24,872 nucleotides of DNA, taken from assembly GCA_905250885.1 (NCBI GenBank), contig CAJNOQ010002337.1, positions 1-24,872 on the forward strand. The letters run 5' to 3'. This document shows, one piece after another, positions 10,602 to 19,498 of this stretch; positions within the stretch are counted from its first letter, which is position 1; each line of letters begins with the position of its first letter. This stretch comes from Didymodactylos carnosus. Taxonomy: Eukaryota > Rotifera > Eurotatoria > Philodinida > Philodinidae. Under the pieces are notes generated by a model. That model was given only the letters and a program-made list of their open reading frames with translations, did no database searches and was not told the DNA's origin. The position numbers were made by a program, and so were the translations under genes.

Positions 10602-10712
10602 CGTAAGTCCGTGACTTTTTGCGAGATAGACAGCTCTTTCGCCGAGCAACGCACAGAGTTGGGGAACGTCTATTTTTGTAATTTAAAGATTTTTCTTTCA
10701 AATGGTAATTAA
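10602..10712 (+). pseudogene. Conserved 37-codon C-terminal tail, inverted paralogous copy
   Basis: This frame (RKSVTFCE at its start, LKIFLSNGN and TAA at its end) is the same length as the last 37 codons of the minus-strand coding region at 10834-10944, with no indels. Twenty-six of 36 residues are identical, and seven codons differ only at the third base (for example GTG/GTT, ACT/ACG, TGC/TGT, GAG/GAA). That pattern suggests both copies diverged while coding. Similarity stops soon after TAAGCAA and does not clearly extend upstream. The two copies point tail to tail, 121 bp apart. The family is not recognised. Confidence 0.6.
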
Positions 10713-10833
10713 GCAATATCTACGCGTGGATTATTTTAACTAACATAATGTTTTTGATATACGCCACTTTCGTACAAAATGGCTTTATTGGCACGAATTA
10801 GGAGTAGGTCCTTAGGGCAGACCTAGGCTTTGC

Positions 10834-11540
10834 TTAATTCCCATTTGAAAGAAAAATCTTTAAGCTGCAGAATAAGGTGTTCCCCCACTGTGTACCTTGC
10901 TCGGGTGAAGAGCTATGACTTTCACAAAACGTAACGGACTTACGTTTTTGGCTGGTACGCATGGAATGATCGTGCATACGGAACACATGACAAATCTTTT
11001 TTTTTCTGGTCGAATCTAGATGTGATTTAGATGCTACGGTGTCATCGAGACCGAACTCGTTTCTAGTATTGTCTAGATTACTGTTTTCGTACAACGTTTT
11101 TCTGATTTTGGGTAGGCCTTTATTATGCTAATAGTTATATTGCTGAAGTAAGTATCCTAAAACTTGGTTAACAGAAAGATTATTCGGCGCCACAAAATCA
11201 TTGAGATCGGTTAATCTTCGTTTTTTTTGTTTATTTCCAACTGCACTAAAAGCTCGACTGGTACGTTTCGGTGATTTCGATAGCACATGTAGCTCTGATT
11301 TATTTAATACAACTTTAAGATATCCTGTTTCTCGCCGTTGAGTGTTACACCTTCGCCATGATTCTGTATCATTTTTTTTTTGATAGTATTATGTAGATGC
11401 AAAATATCTGAAATAATTTTACCGTTTTCTTCCGATGTATTTACATCGAACCACTCTGAAATTTTTGTAACTGATACTTCGTTAGCTTCGTTCGAATCGT
11501 TAAAAATAGATGGTACAGTTGATGTAATATTTCCGTATTT
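10834..11540 (-). pseudogene. Unrecognised coding region broken by A10 frameshift and one TAG
   Basis: Three open stretches join into about 235 codons. The first (11540 to about 11382) ends SDILHLHNTIKKK at a run of ten A's (minus strand; ten T's at 11372-11381). One extra A would continue the reading as DTESWRRCNTQRRETGYLKV. The second stretch includes SPKRTSRAFSAVGNKQKKRR, a basic patch, then LSVNQVLGYLLQQYNY and a TAG at 11130-11128. The same frame carries on past the TAG through LPKIRKTLYENSNLDNTRNE to the conserved tail and TAA at 10834. I recognise no domain. The basic patch could bind nucleic acid or act as a nuclear localisation signal (inference). It may be a transposon protein or a lineage-specific gene. 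The A10 break could be a sequencing error; the TAG would remain. Confidence 0.55.
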
Positions 11541-12050
11541 TCAAGTTTACTCGGGTTTTTCGGTTAGGAGAGGATTTTGCAGAATTCACGACTAATAACA
11601 AAACCCGTTTGCACATTGCCTCAGGTTCTCGAATGCTGCGCCAACACATGGCATTAGCAACGTGATCAGTCATTTCTTCTCGAAGTTTAGTGAAAATTAC
11701 CACACTTACAAAAGAAGTAGTCCTAGTTGACTTTCGTACCATCCTGTAATTCATTCATCGGGAAGCATTCACATGGGATCTTTATCAACCAGCAGTTGCT
11801 TTACGCACCATTCCGCCCATCTATTAATATCCATCGTTAATATGTTGATGTTCGCGCCTTGAAATGGTGGTGCTGCTTCACGTTTCACGGGGACGAATGC
11901 AGAATGCATGCCTTTACACGCAGATATGGTGGCGGAAACGTTGTCAGTAGCTGCGATTCCGAGAAGAAAGCCAGAGGAGGTGATCACAAAGAACCTCAGC
12001 GCTAAACAATGAAGCTGTACCTTTCCCTTCCTGGTTCCACATGTCTCCTA
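11500..12050 (-). pseudogene. Probable decayed upstream part of the same coding region
   Basis: Two more minus-strand frames lie directly upstream of the broken gene at 10834-11540. The first, read from an acceptor-like TTTTTTTAG at about 12048, stays open to 11769 and includes FLLGIAATDNVSATISACKG and a DINRWAEWCVKQLLVDKDPM end. The second (11754-11500) contains KLREEMTDHVANAMCWRSIR and KRVLLLVVNSAKSSPNRKTR. Their composition is protein-like, and they are on the same strand with small gaps, so one gene of 400 or more codons is plausible. No family is recognised, and the frames may instead belong to different relics. It ends about 270 bp before the vanin-like pseudogene. Confidence 0.3.
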
Positions 12051-12318
12051 AAAAAAGACGATTCCTATATAGTTTAAGGTCATTGCAGACAAAAAGTTGT
12101 TTGATAGATTTTGGTAAAGATATTTTAACTGTAACTAGGCGAAAATTTTACGAAATATGTTTTTCTGCAGAACTTTGAGATCTTATACATTATTTTTCCT
12201 AGTTTTGTGCGCTTAGTCTGAATATGGTATTTTTATTGATAAAACCTTTTTAGATTGAAAAAAACTGGAAAATACCCGAAAAATAGACAAATCCCGGTTT
12301 GTCATCAAAGGTAAGTTT

Positions 12319-13142
12319 CTAGTATGTCACATCTGACCATATAACTGTGTCAGCATAATTATTTTCATTTTTCGACTTGGAATTGGGAGCTAATTCCAAA
12401 GCATATTGATGGAGTAACAGTCGTCGTTCTTGTTTCGTTAAATTTCCCCCTCTCGGATCATCTCGTGCCCATCGGGCCAGCGCCAGTGTTTTAAATTCAC
12501 TAATGTACTGTACATCGACCAGATCCAAACCAATATACAAATCATCTGTTTCGTTTAGTGGTCGTGTCCCTCTCGGTAAACGTTGATTTATTGTTGACTG
12601 TCCATCAACAATCATATCATCAAATAAATTTCCAGTAACCATTGGGTTGATGGAGAACTGAATATTTTTTGTTTTTTGAAATAGGGCCAACGGGCCATTT
12701 GTCCAATCAAGTGGTTGCCAGATAGATTCAGAAGCAGATATATTTGCTGCCCACATTTGAGTGTTGAATGATGGCTAAATGAGTGCAGTGCAATTTTGAG
12801 AATCCAGGTACGACAAAACATCCAAATAAAATGCATCAAGACAGATGGCTATACACAAGTTGTTGGGTTTGATAACTCGATTATCTTCGAGTTTTCCTGG
12901 TGTAAACTGTAGCAACTCTATCTCTTCCGAAGTTAAATGATACTTATCACGACTGGCAACCAGACTGCCATTTGGTGCATAAACATGAGCCGTATTATAA
13001 ATTTCTTTTGTCAATGGTATATATACTTCTGTTTGATTTGGACAAAGATCGGGATCACCTCAGCTATTAGGCGAAGTGAATCGGCTGTTAATGGTAAAAG
13101 CCAAAAACAGAACAAATACACGTTTAATAGCATCTTCTTCAT
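12319..13142 (-). pseudogene. Vanin/biotinidase-like amidohydrolase pseudogene (nitrilase superfamily)
   Basis: The ATG at 13142 opens a good signal peptide (MKKMLLNVYLFCFWLLPLTA). After about 30 codons the nitrilase reading continues in another frame from about 13056 (GDPDLCPNQTEVY, then YNTAHVYAPNGSLVASRDKY). In vanins this corresponds to the middle of the domain, so roughly 150 residues with the catalytic glutamate are missing. The catalytic lysine (RDKYHL) and cysteine (ICLDAF) are present. A TAG at 12777-12775 interrupts CTALI-PSFNTQMWA where glutamine is usual, so it is probably a CAG-to-TAG change. The frame then runs to a TAG stop at 12319 through the C-terminal part (NISASESIWQPLDW, RLPRGTRPLNETDDLYIGLD). 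Intact family members are secreted or GPI-anchored pantetheinases or biotinidases. This copy cannot make a working enzyme as read. Confidence 0.75.
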
Positions 13143-13789
13143 CTTTCACACATACATGCAGCATGTTTCTTTTATTTTTTTCAAACGTTGATAACATATA
13201 TCTTTTGTTGACTTTACAAAATAAACGTATTTATCCACTCTCTAAAACAATTCGTAGCTTACAAAACGAATATCGGTTTTGGTATTTGTATCTATAATAG
13301 AAGCCGATATTCGTATCGTAGAGTCTTACTTAACCGTTTCGCCGAATACGCATAAACGTTTTTCTCTCGTACAAAACCTAAATCCATTCTTCACAAGGCA
13401 AAAAACGTTCGCTTTGTAACCTACGGATATTTTTTAGAGAGCACTACTTTCGCATTACCATGCTCTGCTTTTTCAACGAGAGCAAGAGAACAGCAGAGAA
13501 TTGCGCATAAAACAACACAGAGAGACAGAGATGGCGTCGAGCTAAGTAAAACAAAAGTCAATTGAATTTCTCGACCAATAGTGGTTGGCATCATGTTCAG
13601 TTCCACTCTAATTATCACTTCTTATGATAAAAGTACACAGAGCGGTTAGAATACACAAAATAGGTGTAAAGTCGATTTGTACTGCAGGATTACACTGATA
13701 GAATGTAACTATATCAGCTAACAGTGGGCGGACCGTGTCACTCCACTGGTGTTAAGCTTTATCATGCAACATAAATATCTTTGTCTGCT
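13143..13789. other. No gene seen; one 11-bp hairpin
   Basis: The short open frames are shadows without motifs. A perfect inverted repeat ACGAATATCGG/CCGATATTCGT lies at 13266-13276 and 13304-13314, with a 27-base loop. Confidence 0.5.
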
Positions 13790-14125
13790 TACTAAACTTT
13801 CATCGCTTTCATCCCTTTCAACTTTTTCTATATTATTCATCCCTTCACACTTTTCATCGCTTTCATACTTTTCAAACTTTTTATACCATTCCATTTTTCA
13901 TACCTTTCCTCTATCTTTCATGCTTTTCTTCACTTTCATAGTTTTCATCCCTTTTACAGTTTTCTACTTTTTATCGCTTTTTGCGTTTGCTATCCGCAAA
14001 AGCCGTGAAAAGTAGAAGAGCTAGCAAAACCGAAAAAGCAACAAATACAAAAAGCGATGAAAAGTAAAATACTGCGAAACGGTTAAAAAGTATGAAAGAC
14101 ATGAAAAGTAACAAAACGCAGATGA
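13790..14125. repeat. Short-unit repeat array that flips strand at a palindromic centre
   Basis: From about 13790 to 13985 the plus strand is a pyrimidine-rich array of degenerate CTTTCATCGCTTTTCATAC-like units. From about 13992 to 14125 it becomes the purine-rich complement (GCGATGAAAAGTA, AGTATGAAAGACATGAAAAG). The turn (about 13975-13999) is itself near-palindromic, TTTTGCG...CCGCAAAA. The open frame at 13749-14015 is only repeat translation. The layout is that of two repeat-rich terminal inverted repeats with almost no interior, comparable in style to the MULE ends at 15907 and 18077. Confidence 0.6.
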
Positions 14126-14199
14126 ACAGTTCGAAGAAAACTGCGAAAAGGAGACTAATTGCGAGAAAAAATGCAGAACAACCGGTACCATCGGTATAA

Positions 14200-14535
14200 G
14201 GAATTTCGTGTGAGTGTGCTGTCCTGTATGTGGAAGAAACGAATGACTATGTTAGAAGAGAAGGTGAACATCAGTCGTATGTTGATCGAGCATTACGAGG
14301 AGATGACTGTGGCGATTCCAAATTAGCTAAACACAGTATATCTACGGATGAATGCCACATTAGGTTTGATGAGACTGTCATCTATGATAGAGAACAGAAT
14401 AAATATAGGCGAAAAAGGCTGGAAACGATATACACATTGGTTAATAACGGATATAATAATAAACAAATAATATGTAGTCAATGGCTTCCAACCATACAAA
14501 GATGGATGAAAAAAGGATCCGACGTCTATGCGTGA
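14200..14535 (+). mobile_element. 5'-truncated Penelope-like element: GIY-YIG endonuclease domain
   Basis: After a TAA at 14197-14199 the frame is open for 111 codons to TGA at 14533-14535. It starts GISCECAVLYVEETNDYVRR, a GIY-YIG core of the Penelope type, where the usual YVGET is YVEET (a glycine to glutamate change). It continues with EHQSYV, a DSKLAKHSI segment, CHIRFDETVIYDREQ and RRKRLETIYTLVNNG, the last carrying the conserved arginine and the candidate metal-binding glutamate. The end, QWLPTIQRWMKK, is typical of the C-terminus in these elements. In Penelope-like retroelements this domain follows the reverse transcriptase and nicks target DNA. No reverse transcriptase is found upstream, so the copy is 5'-truncated, which is common for the group. 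The repeat array at 13790-14125 lies just before it. Confidence 0.7.
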
Positions 14536-14706
14536 GAGCCGAAAAACTGGCTGACATCAACAGAACTCATAACTTAAGACCGAGAGAGAAAGGAAAAGTA
14601 GTGAAAAAGTAGTGATTCTTATCAATATCCTAATTTACATTTTTAGATGTTGTGAATTTTAGCTTTATATTTCTTATCGTTCAATTGTGTATTCTTAATT
14701 ATTTAT

Positions 14707-14740
14707 CCACTGAAGGTGTATAAAACACCGAAACGTTTGG
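14707..14740 (+). ncRNA. Degenerate hammerhead-like motif in the Penelope-like 3' tail
   Basis: The sequence has CTGA, a 5-bp hairpin (GGTGT, AUAAA loop, ACACC) and then GAAACG, between short CCA/TGG flanks. This is the order of a hammerhead core (CUGANGA, stem II, GAAA), but two core bases (NGA) are missing, so it is unlikely to cleave. Hammerheads are known in the terminal repeats of Penelope-like elements, and the motif lies 170 bp after the GIY-YIG stop. An AATAAA follows at 14748. Confidence 0.4.
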
Positions 14741-14745
14741 TTTGA

Positions 14746-15835
14746 ATGAATAAACTACGAGATAAAGTATACAAAATGACTTCTAATATACAAGAAACTC
14801 GTAAAAACGGCTTACAAACACTGGGAGAAATAAAAAATGATTTATTTTTAGACTTAGAACAATTTTTGAAAGTTCTTCTCCTAGATTCGATCTGCCGGAC
14901 TTTCATAGGCTGCACTTCTCCAAATACGTATTTTCCCATTCCACTAAATTGTGCAAAAGAAAACTACGAGTTATGATGATACATTCGTACGAAGACCGTA
15001 CACTTGCGTATATATTTAAATAGTCTTTACAAGTGATCACTCACATGATGCTAGCTATATTATGCATGAATGCCGACCAGGATTTGATTAACAATAAAGA
15101 AAATTTATTTAAATTGTATTTAAGTTGGTGTTTCGAGAGAAATGTTATACGTCCAGCTATTTTAGAATCGATCGCTAAGAAAAGACATTGATATTTTAGT
15201 CTATGAAAAATTAAATAAAGAAATTTTCGAATTAAAAGTTTTATTAAACTATCAAACCAACCAGCTCAATAAACAGTTTCAGTTGTTGTTACATGGAAAA
15301 GTTTTTTACGAAATCAAAATAGATGAAATAAAAGATTCTAAAATTGCAGAAGAATTTACCAATAACTCAGGTACTGTTGGCTATTTACAAAAGTCACAAA
15401 GTTACTTGGATTTAAAAACAGTTAATTTAAATCAACTTAATGATCATTTAGTTGGTTGTTATTGACAGTTTGAACAGATTAATACTGAAATAACACATTA
15501 AAACAGAAATATTTGTTTCACTAAACATGGAACAGAGCAAATGGACGTATTTGTTTTACATCGATTAGTAGGAGAACAAACTTTTCCAATTAGCAAAGAA
15601 ATTTTATTGTTGTTAAATGATATAAAAAAAATTGAAGAATTCAATCCTTTCATAATGGATCAAAAAGATATATTTTATGAGAAAATCGAATGTTACTTGA
15701 TTCAAGAGAATCTTATCCAAAAGATTAACCGAGTTATTTCATTGATTTTTTTTCCGTAGGATATCAAAAAAGCAGAAATTCTATTGAATGCACATCGAAA
15801 ATTCACTTTTGCTTGCCGTCACACAAATTGACTGA
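14746..15835 (+). pseudogene. Frameshifted helical protein of unknown function
   Basis: Four or more plus-strand open pieces follow one another. A 76-codon frame starts at 14746 (MTSNIQETRKNGLQTLGEIK inside it). A frame at about 15046-15191 contains NKENLFKLYLSWCFERNVIR. A one-base shift leads to a frame of about 93 codons ending at 15465 (DIDILVYEKLNKEIFELKVL, KVFYEIKIDEIKDSKIAEEF). After a TGA and a TAA, a further frame at 15541-15759 has LLLLNDIKKIEEFNPFIMDQ. A last 24-codon piece follows an acceptor-like CCGTAG at 15760. Composition is rich in K, E, I, L and N and mainly helical. No domain is recognised. The Penelope-like tail abuts its start and the Mutator-like element was inserted 65-70 bp past its end. 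It may be a broken host gene. Confidence 0.4.
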
Positions 15836-15906
15836 CGAACACAATCGAAACGAGAATGTCACGAATCCATCGTTGTTAAACCCTGTTAAAACCAGGTTAT
15901 TAAAAC

Positions 15907-16160
15907 GGGTGGGTGAAAGATGAGCACGAAGAAACTTGAACACGGAAAGATGAGCACGGGAAAGTTGAGCACTAGGAATTATGGGCACTAGGAAAATTGG
16001 GCACGAGGAAAGTTGAGCAGGAGGAAACTTGAGCACGAGAAAGTTGAGCACTAGGAAACATGAGCACAAATTTATAGTTTATCCATTAAATTTTTTGTAT
16101 CATAAACAGTTGAAAAAATTTAAGAGAAAGTTAATTTAATCAATTTTATTTAATATACTG
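15907..16160 (+). repeat. Left TIR of MULE with 15-16-bp minisatellite
   Basis: From about 15920 to 16070 there are ten units of GRGCACKAGGAAANTT type (for example GAGCACGGGAAAGTT, GGGCACGAGGAAAGTT). These are followed by a unique block (TTTTTTGTATCATAAACAGT, then GAGAAAGTTAATTTAATCAA). It has about two more units than the right arm and a small extra insertion after the array. Part of the inner block appears to be repeated at about 16209-16300. Confidence 0.85.
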
Positions 16161-16375
16161 TTGTCGAAAAGTCATCAATATAGGAATTTTAATAATTTGT
16201 TGAAAACAAACAGTTGCAAAAATTTAAAATAGAGTTGCTGACCAGTTAATCAATACATTATTAATTGGGATAATTGATGTAAATTCAATATACTATTATA
16301 TATTCATAACTTTTTTCACAATTCACTTTCACTTTTCATCTTCACTTCTCAACTCACTTTCTCTACAGCAAAAAT

Positions 16376-17811
16376 ATGTCTACAGCAATATCTACATCAG
16401 TATCATGTACTACTAAACAAAACCTCGTCTTGAACTCCAAGGTTTTTCGTACATAAAAGATCGATTTACTGAAAATAAAACATATTGGCGTTGTATATAT
16501 TATAATTCTCAAAAATGTCATGCTCGTCTTCATACATGTAATATTACCAATAATGTTATAACTCCACCTTCTGATCATACATGCAAAAGTAATGGTATTA
16601 CAGGTGAACTTCGAAAGTTTAATGAAGATCTTTGGTATTGTACAATGAATACACAGGAAACACCTTTGACCTAAACACAGGAAACATTTTTCATTTCATT
16701 AATAGAATTGTTGTCTTAATAATTAATTTTTCTTTTCAACAGGACCAGATCGAATGTTAATATTTGCCAGTTCTGAACAATTAGATATTTTACAATCATG
16801 TGATGATTTTCTTGTTGATGGTACATTTAAAGTATGTATAGAAGTAGATATTTCTTGGGTTTCGGTGGAAATTTCAGTTGAGTGAAGTAAAACTAAATAT
16901 TCCTATGTTTAGGTTGTTCCTGAGATTTTTTATCAATTATATGTTGTACATGCCATCTATCGTGGACATGCTATACCAGTTGTCTATTCATTACTCAGTC
17001 GTAAAAATAGTGATACATATCAACGTCTTATAAATGAAATAGTAGAATTTGCTCCATGCTGGTTCCCTGCTTCTATTTTACTTGATTTCGAAAAGGTATG
17101 TATTAATGTATATGACAGTAGTTTCGTTAATATATCATTATCTGGTTGTTATTTCCATTTTCGTCAAAATCTTCATCGACAACTTCAGGTAACATTGAAG
17201 TAATTTAGTATAAAAATACGTTCGAATAGAATATGTTCGCTCTTCAATGTATAACTTTTGTTTTTGTGTATCAGACATTAGGTTATCAGAATCGTTATCA
17301 AGAAGATGTTAAATTTGCTCACAATATTAATAAAATAGCTGCGTTAGCTTTTATTCCACCTTGTGATGTATTACATGCATATTCACGTCTTGCATTAGAT
17401 CTTGATGATGATTACCAAGATATTTTAAATTATTTTGAAGATACATATATAGGACGACTTCGCCCTAACGATACACGACGTCAACCAACATTTAGTATTG
17501 AATTTTGGAATATGCATTCAAGGACAACACAATTATCGATGCGTACAAATAATTCTGTGGAAGCATGGCATCGTCGTATAGGATGTGTATTTCAATGCGC
17601 GCATTCTACGCTTTGATCATTTTTACAAAAATTAATTCATGAAGAACATGCAACGCATGCTGATGTTGTTCATATAAATAGTGGTGAAGCACCAAAACAT
17701 AAAAGTAAAACAAATGAACGGTTTGAACGACGTCTTTTAAATCTTTTATTGCATCCACATGATGATATTCTTATGCAACTAAATAATATTGCACATAATA
17801 TTTGCTTATGA
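16376..17811 (+). pseudogene. FLYWCH zinc finger + MULE transposase, broken
   Basis: From the ATG at 16376 the frame breaks near 16412 (one base short in AAACAAAAC). It resumes as the FLYWCH finger KPRLELQGFSYIKDR...YWRC...C.AR...HTC and on to NTQETP. A TAA at 16672 and an apparent deletion follow, removing the usual linker. Exon 16743-16831 has FLVDGTFK (first catalytic D). An 81-bp intron leads to exon 16913-17188 with ILLDFEK (second D) and GCYFHF. An 86-bp intron leads to exon 17275-17811, with NYFEDTYIGR and TNNSVEAWHRR (catalytic E). TGA at 17614-17616 replaces a tryptophan expected in STL-SFLQKL, and the frame then runs to TGA at 17811. The D, D and E residues survive, but at least three lesions block a full protein. 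AATAAA follows the last stop at 17811-17816. Confidence 0.85.
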
Positions 17812-17867
17812 AATAAATATTTCTTTCTTTGTTGATCATCTGATAAAAATTTAATATTTCATATAAT

Positions 17868-18077
17868 AGTATATTGAATAAATTGATTAAATTAACTTTC
17901 TCTTAAACTTTTTCAACTGTTTATGATACAAAAAATTTAATGGATTTGTGCTCATGTTTCCTCCTGCTCAACTTTCCTCGTGCCCAATTTTCCTAGTGCC
18001 CATATTTCCTAGTGTTCAACTTTCCCGTGCTCATCTTTCCGTGCTCCAGTTTCTTCGTGCTCATGTTTCCGGTTCCC
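17868..18077 (-). repeat. Right TIR of MULE with 15-16-bp minisatellite
   Basis: This is the inverted counterpart of 15907-16160. The inner block matches almost base for base, and about eight units of the 15-16-bp array follow toward the outer end. The outermost bases read GGGAACCGGAAACATGAGCAC on the minus strand, against GGGTGGGTGAAAGATGAGCAC at the left end. Confidence 0.85.
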
Positions 18078-18085
18078 ATTAAAAC

Positions 18086-18539
18086 AGTGGGTTGACTTTC
18101 TCGTTATTCTATCATTTTCTCGGAAAACTTTTTTTTGAAAATCAATTGTTCGCCAAGTTTTACACGATACAGAGTTCTTGTTTTAAGTTTGCTTATGTTA
18201 TAAAACGTGCTATATCGAATACACGTAATGTCATATCCTGGATCTCTTAATGAATATCTTTTAATTTTATCTCATGATCATCTTGCTCCTCTTTAATGTG
18301 AGCTGATGCCTTAATTTTGGCAGTTCTCTCTGGTCCAACTTTCCCATTTTCGATTGGGAATAATTATCAGCTCAGTATGTTTGGTTTGATATGTTGACTA
18401 AAAAATTTTTAAATTACGACTAAAACTGTTAACAGAACCATGAACAAACGGAATTTGTATGAATAGTTTCTTTTGCTGAGTGTCTTTAATACCATGCAAT
18501 GGAATAGGAGGAGGGCAACACCACTTAGAGAGTTTCATC
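18086..18539. other. No gene seen
   Basis: This is AT-rich sequence directly right of the MULE target duplication. I find no continuation of the helical coding region that precedes the insertion, and no open frame with recognisable content. Confidence 0.45.
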
Positions 18540-18905
18540 CCAGTTAACGTATCAACGACAGACGTACATGATGAAAGAAAACGCGTAAGAAAAACCGTGA
18601 TGTCCATAACCGTCGAAAGAAAACCGTGTAGAAGAACCATGAAGTATAAAACTACATTATGAAAACCGTAAAATACAAAAGTATAAAAGAAAAACTATGG
18701 AAGTAAAACCGTAAAGGTTAAAACCATAGTAACAAAACCGTCCACTTTCGAACCATCGAAGAAAAATCCTAAAACAAAACCGTCAGTCTAAGAACTGTAA
18801 AACTGTCATATAGGAACCATAGAAAACAAAAGCATGAACAAATAAAACCGTGCCAAACTGACTGTGAGAAACCGCGTATAAAAACTGTCATTAGTTTCAT
18901 GTTTC
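18540..18905. repeat. Degenerate short-unit repeat array (AAAACCGTAAAGTA-like)
   Basis: About twenty degenerate units spaced roughly 12-20 bp carry AAACCGT, AACCAT or AACTGT cores separated by AAAGTAYAAAA-like spacers. The spacing and A-rich style recall the MULE ends and the array at 13790-14125, but the core differs. No inverted partner is found in the window, so it may be a solo end of another element. The open frames at 18398-18662 overlap it and look like repeat translation. Confidence 0.6.
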
Positions 18906-19498
18906 TTTTTCTCCTTGTAGAATAACCATTGCTCACTGCTATTCGTCTAATATTATCTAGTTCACAATGTAATAAACGATATGACGAGCAAATGTGCTAA
19001 GCACGGTGTATCATACCTGTTATAACAGATCGCTACAAGTATTTTTACTACATTCTTATTTTTGTTCTCTATCTGTTTTCTTTCATGACTTTTCTCCACT
19101 CTCAGTCGAAAATTTATATATATACTGGTATGTTAGTACAGTTGTACATTTAAAAATTTCAATTGTATATTTCTCGCGAAAATGACTATATGAAGAGACC
19201 TAAACGTTGAGTGTACTATTTAATAAAGAATAAATAGTTAATTTGTGTCAATTATGGCTGCTTCTTTAAAATATTACTTATTTCGATTATTGGCTCTAAC
19301 GTCATCTAATTATAAATTTAGGAAGAATTCTTATACATATTAGTATTAATAAAAACCAACAACATGAAAGAAAATATGCTATTTTCTTTTCGAAAGAATC
19401 AACAAAAGAAATTGAGATATTAATAATATCTCAAATATTTTTGTTGTTTCTTTTAATTAAATTATTATTATCGAATTTCATATCATGAATATCCATAG
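18906..19498. other. No gene seen; weak retroelement-tail-like motif
   Basis: Near 19172-19215 the sequence ATGAAGAGACCTAAACGTTGAG followed by AATAAAGAATAAATAG resembles the tail at 14707-14755, without a stem. Otherwise this is AT-rich sequence with no supported coding frame. Confidence 0.35.

Larger units (their letters stand above)
15907..18077 (+). mobile_element. Mutator-like (MULE) DNA transposon with 8-bp TSD
   Basis: The element is 2171 bp and is flanked exactly by ATTAAAAC at 15899-15906 and 18078-18085. This 8-bp duplication fits MULE integration. Both ends begin GGG and carry long terminal inverted repeats made of short tandem units. The interior holds a broken FLYWCH/MULE transposase gene on the plus strand. 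The intact duplication and nearly intact ends suggest fairly recent insertion, or cross-mobilisation of a copy that was already defective. Confidence 0.85.

Noticed and set aside
11490..11500. GTTCGAATC, a T-arm-like motif of a tRNA
   Set aside because: No acceptor, D or anticodon stem can be built around it on either strand.
11128..12777. TAG codons at 11128-11130 and 12775-12777 inside otherwise open frames, one at an expected glutamine, suggesting a variant genetic code
   Set aside because: The F-box and propeller genes use TAG as a normal terminator, and the broken genes also carry TGA, TAA and frameshifts. CAG-to-TAG decay explains the vanin case without a code change.
13749..14015. 88-codon plus-strand frame rich in S, F and L
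   Set aside because: It is a by-product of the pyrimidine-rich repeat array.
15803..16069. Minus-strand 88-codon frame with repeated SCPIFLVP-like units
   Set aside because: It is the translation of the 15-16-bp tandem units in the left MULE TIR, not a gene.
15907..16075. CRISPR-like array of short repeats in the MULE ends
   Set aside because: The units are contiguous 15-16-bp repeats with no unique spacers, they are inverted at the other end of the element, and the DNA is eukaryotic.
19172..19215. Second hammerhead-like tail (TGAAGAGACCTAAACGTT)
   Set aside because: There is no stem II and no GAAA core, so the resemblance to the 14707 motif is too weak.
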